A stretch of DNA of 64,000 bases from Alkalihalobacillus sp047302405 (GTDB lineage: Bacteria > Bacillota > Bacilli > Bacillales > Bacillaceae_D): positions 4,340,001 to 4,404,000 of the forward strand of contig NZ_CP154853.1 in NCBI RefSeq assembly GCF_047302405.1, in the 5' to 3' direction. This document shows, in pieces, positions 61,403 to 64,000 of this stretch. Made by a program: the position numbers and the translations under genes. The stretch's first letter is position 1, and the number at the start of each line of letters is the position of its first letter. The notes below the pieces were generated by a model, which had not been told where the DNA came from, ran no database searches, and saw only the letters and a list, made by a program, of their open reading frames with translations.

Positions 61403-61750
61403 GTGATTCCAAAAGAAGAACTACCAACTTGTCCTGTAGAGACTACATTAAGTTTATTAAATAATAAATGGAAAGTCTTAATCATCCGTGAATTGTTAAG
61501 TGGTACGAAACGCTTTGGTGAAATTAAAGAAGGTTTAACCAATGTAAGTCAAAAAGTTCTTACGCAAAATCTCCGCTCAATGGAGAATGACGGAATTATA
61601 GCTCGTAAAGTATTCGCTGAAGTCCCACCAAGAGTTGAGTATTCAATTACTGAACTTGGAGACACGCTGAAACCGATTATTAAGTCGATGGAAGAATGGG
61701 GGCTAGTTTATCAAGAATTAAAGGCGGATTCATCAAGCAATTTAGAATAA
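61403..61750 (+). CDS. HxlR-family transcriptional regulator
   Basis: 115 residues starting at GTG behind ACGGAGGGTA. HxlR winged helix: a Cys near the N-terminus (LPTCPVETTLSLLNNKWKVL), FGEIKEGLTNVSQKVLTQNL and VEYSITELGDTLKPI. The N-terminal Cys11 position is where redox or electrophile-sensing members react. It probably controls the divergent gene through the dyad between them. Confidence 0.87.
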   Translation: MIPKEELPTCPVETTLSLLNNKWKVLIIRELLSGTKRFGEIKEGLTNVSQKVLTQNLRSMENDGIIARKVFAEVPPRVEYSITELGDTLKPIIKSMEEWGLVYQELKADSSSNLE

Positions 61751-61817
61751 AACAGTGTTACCTACTTATATTTCTCAGAATATAAAGTTTAGGGTTTTTA
61801 TTATTCATGAAGTCATC

Positions 61818-62036
61818 CTAAAAAAGCTTGCGAATATGGTATTTTAAACTATTTAGGTAGAGCATCCAGCTTTTTTGTAATAATTCAATTTGGTTTTTCT
61901 CTAACTTTAAATGCTCTTCTTTTACAATGCTTTTTGAGGTTTGCGTTAGATTATATCTTGCTTTCCGCATATTTTTTTCAAGTATCTGTCCGTTTTCAAT
62001 GACTACAGTAGGGATTCTCGTAATAGGAACGTCCAT
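61818..62036 (-). pseudogene. Possible DUF421 (YetF-like) fragment
   Basis: The start IPTVVIENGQILEKNMRKAR matches the cytoplasmic domain of DUF421 proteins, which follow membrane helices. The rest degrades into unrelated lysine-rich sequence, and a stop precedes the ATG. The membrane part is missing. So this is a likely gene remnant; confidence is limited by the short match. Confidence 0.4.
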
Positions 62037-62082
62037 TCAAGTAGGGTTTGTTTTTTTACGATCTTAATTTGGGGGTGAGCGT

Positions 62083-62205
62083 TTGATTGAACTTGGACCA
62101 TTAGTTCTGCAATATTCCATTTGTTCTATGATAGGTGGGATTCTGTTTCTCACTTATGTCTCTCCCTTTCAAGGTAAAGACAACAAAGCACTAAGAGAGG
62201 TATGA
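62083..62205 (+). CDS. Possible 40-residue membrane peptide
   Basis: TTG start behind GGGGGTGAG, reading MIELGPLVLQYSICS followed by a hydrophobic stretch and an RKD-type tail. One membrane segment. It could be the N-terminus of a lost gene in this decayed region. Unrecognised. Confidence 0.25.
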   Translation: MIELGPLVLQYSICSMIGGILFLTYVSPFQGKDNKALREV

Positions 62206-62324
62206 TCAATGGCTCATTCACTCTTATTATCGTTATGCAGCTTTCAACGATTTTGACACAGTTTGATTTAGCTTTGACCAACCTAACAAATTAGTGCAGA
62301 AATATTAGCGACATACAGTGAAAA

Positions 62325-62395
62325 ACGGGAGACCCGCAGGTGTTGTCCTGAACAGGCTCCCGACTCACCACGATTTCTGTGGGCATGTGGATTTT
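62325..62395. repeat. Degenerate palindromic-core remnant
   Basis: ACGGGAGACCCGCAGG and CAGGCTCCCGACTCACC echo the GC-rich core of the dispersed palindromes, without the stems. The rest of 62206-62420 shows nothing. Confidence 0.4.
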
Positions 62396-62420
62396 ATAAT
62401 CTAAGTGAGGGTTTATAGCG

Positions 62421-62974
62421 TTAGCGTTTAATGGCATCGATAATCAATGAAGGGAAGACAAGTCGTTCTCCTTTGTTTCTAGGATCAAATTTTTTGGAGC
62501 GAAAAATGACACCATCGTTTCCAGACCATTTGCTCTCATGAAACTGTCCTTCCTCATTAAAATACTCCAAGAGGTTTACCTTAAAGCCCGCTTGTATAAA
62601 AACTTCCGATAATAATTTGCAATTATAGACAATTTTATGGTCGAAAGCAGGATGTTCCTTTGGCCCTGGTCCACCAACTTGTATCGTGTGCTGGTATTTT
62701 TTATCTTGGAAAAAACCATCAGGGACACTGCAACGAACATAGCCACCCTTTCTTAAATAGAGATAACAAAGTTTAGCCGCTGCGATTCCGTCTTCATAAG
62801 TGAGGTGCTCCCACACATGCTCAGCTAAAATAGCGTGAAGTGTCCCTTTTTCAAATTGTGTTTCCAGTTCCTAGGGTTTGTTAGGCTTAGATGTTCCTCT
62901 TGAGTGTGGAGCCAGCCGGGATTATTTTGATAGGGCCCTGCACCTATGACAATTTTTAGAGAATTTTTCAACAT
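62421..62974 (-). pseudogene. SAM-dependent methyltransferase-like gene with one frameshift
   Basis: From the ATG at 62974 the frame reads MLKNSLKIVIGAGPYQNNPG and TQEEHLSLTNPRNWK, then leaves the reading frame. Restoring one A in the run at 62861-62863 joins it to QFEKGTLHAILAEHVWEHLT and on to the stop at 62421. The product would be about 184 residues of a predicted methyltransferase family with an AEHVWEHL motif. One missing base in a homopolymer could also be a sequencing error. Confidence 0.7.
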
Positions 62975-63012
62975 AATATACGGCTCTTTTATTATCTGAA
63001 TAATCAGTTTAT

Positions 63013-63171
63013 TTAATGGGTGTATTGAGTAAAAAAGAAAAATAAAGCTAGAAATATCGGGAGGGCAATACAGACAACTGTAATGGCTAAGATGCGATCC
63101 GCACGTTCCTTACTAAGCAAGGCGACCATAAAAGCAGATAAGCTTAAATATCCAAAAGTAGCTGTTAACAT
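63013..63171 (-). CDS. 52-residue two-helix membrane protein
   Basis: Starts at ATG 63171 behind a perfect AAAGGAGGAGA. Two hydrophobic segments (residues ~4-19 and ~27-48) joined by KERADR. Not recognised. A 121-bp hairpin repeat begins immediately upstream of its ribosome site, as for the HelD-like gene. A longer frame from 63261 runs through the repeat and is not real. Confidence 0.6.
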   Translation of the reverse strand: MLTATFGYLSLSAFMVALLSKERADRILAITVVCIALPIFLALFFFFTQYTH

Positions 63172-63185
63172 AAATTCTCCTCCTT

Positions 63186-63308
63186 TAATAAAAAGCGAAG
63201 TCCGTTTGGTCAGAAGCGAGAAAAAATAAGAACAGGTGATGAAGACGCTTTTTGTCTTCACTCAGATGGGCGATTTTTCTCGAGCTTCTAACGGACGTAG
63301 CTAGATTT
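63186..63308. repeat. 121-bp hairpin repeat, further copy
   Basis: Same unit as at 54469-54833 in the same orientation, with a few changes (GCTTTTTGTCTTC loop). Ends at GGACGTAGCTAGATT. Confidence 0.88.
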
Positions 63309-63494
63309 AATAAAAAGCGAAGTCCGTTTGGTCAGAAGCGAGAAAAAATAAGGAGCAACGCTAAAGTCGTGCCATCCTGCCGCAACGCCTTGTACCCACG
63401 TCCTGTGGGCACTGGGCGGCTGTTGAAGTCGCTCTTTGACTTCATAAAGACGAACGAATTTTTCTCGAGTTTCTAACAGGCACAGCTAGATTAA
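63309..63494. repeat. 121-bp hairpin repeat, enlarged variant
   Basis: Begins as the unit (AAAAAGCGAAGTCCGTTTGG) and ends with TTTTTCTCGAG.TTCTAACAGG. The loop is replaced by about 65 extra bases with another palindrome (CCCACGTCCTGTGGG). The rest of the gap to 63592 shows nothing. Confidence 0.75.
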
Positions 63495-63592
63495 TGGTTC
63501 TAAAGATAGTCTCTTTTAATTCGAGTTTGATCAGGGAATTCCTCTTTGAAAAGCAAAATTCTTTTCAAAAAGTAGGGCTTGAAAATCGAACA

Positions 63593-64000
63593 TTAAGAAC
63601 CCCATATGACTTGATTTTGCTTACGACTGTAGACAAAATTGGCTAGTAAGACCATTAGAAGCAGAGTAATCAATGAACCAGAGATGACTGTGTGTCGAGT
63701 GGAAATGAACTCAGCCCCAAAAGCAAAAACGACCGTTAAAGTTAAAATGAGCAAGGCTTCTAAAAAACGGTATAAACTCGCAATACGACCGAGCATATCG
63801 ACGGGAATATTGGCTTGATAAAAAGTAATGAAGCCCGTATTAGCAAAAGCACTTGCAAAGCCTAATAAACAAACGCCAACACATGCCCCCAAAAAGGTTG
63901 TTGAGAAAGAAAAAATCAAATAACCACTCGAAACAAAAATAGGGCTGATTCCAATTAAAAAGCGAACCGTGAGTCTTTTAGTGAAAAGAGAGTTTAAAAG
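63593..64000 (-). CDS. MFS transporter, C-terminal part (partial)
   Basis: The frame is open to the right edge, so only the last ~135 residues are seen. Four to five membrane segments; the FITFYQANIPVDMLGRIASL block near the middle is the second motif-A-like loop of MFS_3-type exporters (QxxxPxxxxGRxxSL). No further assignment is possible without the rest. Confidence 0.75.
   Translation of the reverse strand, partial: LLNSLFTKRLTVRFLIGISPIFVSSGYLIFSFSTTFLGACVGVCLLGFASAFANTGFITFYQANIPVDMLGRIASLYRFLEALLILTLTVVFAFGAEFISTRHTVISGSLITLLLMVLLANFVYSRKQNQVIWGS

Overview
The window looks like chromosomal DNA of a low-GC, spore-former-type Bacillaceae. The evidence is strong purine-rich Shine-Dalgarno sites, frequent TTG/GTG starts, an S-box riboswitch in front of metNIQ, an adeR/ald pair, a yvgK-like regulator facing modAB and an HssRS-like heme sensor. 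No rRNA, tRNA, CRISPR array, phage module or intact transposase was seen. The content is mostly ordinary accessory metabolism and transport, broken up by several families of non-coding repeats.

Layout. 1-2.3 kb: the 5' part of a catalase and a GltS-type glutamate symporter. 2.6-5.9 kb: an extracellular acyl-transfer cluster (DUF4358-like lipoprotein, MBOAT/AlgI protein broken by one in-frame stop, DHHW protein). 6-9.7 kb: rlmN, proC, a YhfM-like lipoprotein and a methyltransferase. 9.9-10.75 kb: the first copy of an ~0.9 kb inverted-repeat element. 10.9-15.8 kb: modB-modA facing a HTH/PBP regulator, then eutH and an iron-containing alcohol dehydrogenase. 15.9-18.8 kb: SAM riboswitch plus metNIQ. 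18.9-27.7 kb: lactate permease, a DedA protein, an M23 lipoprotein, an ABC-2 exporter and a methyltransferase. 26.3-32.1 kb: an alanine module (two AGCS symporters, adeR, ald). 32.2-32.6 kb: 52-bp tandem repeats. 32.7-35.3 kb: HssRS-like two-component system and a 4-TM histidine protein. 35.4-37.3 kb: TetR/MFS pair with a perfect operator. 37.4-38.3 kb: second element copy, with another element nested in it. 39-43.8 kb: Fur-controlled siderophore uptake operon ending in a FhuF-like reductase. 44-47.6 kb: FAD monooxygenase with two IclR regulators. 48.2-49.2 kb: third element copy. 49.3-54.4 kb: DsbA/FrnE protein, azlCD with a TrmB-type regulator, and a HelD-like helicase behind three 121-bp hairpin repeats. 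55-64 kb: small proteins, GNAT, DinB, PAP2, YhhN, HxlR, several decayed genes and a partial MFS gene.

The most interesting material is non-coding. Three copies of one inverted-repeat element have recognisable target duplications and carry paired palindromes. The outer stems of these palindromes change on both sides together. One copy has its middle segment inverted and shows a deletion between 9-bp direct repeats. A different element family (ends ACTGAAAAAGT) shares the palindrome core and is nested in one copy. A 121-bp hairpin repeat abuts the ribosome-binding site of two unrelated genes. On the regulatory side, a direct repeat resembling the HssR site lies in front of the histidine-motif membrane protein next to hssRS, which suggests a heme-response target other than the usual exporter.
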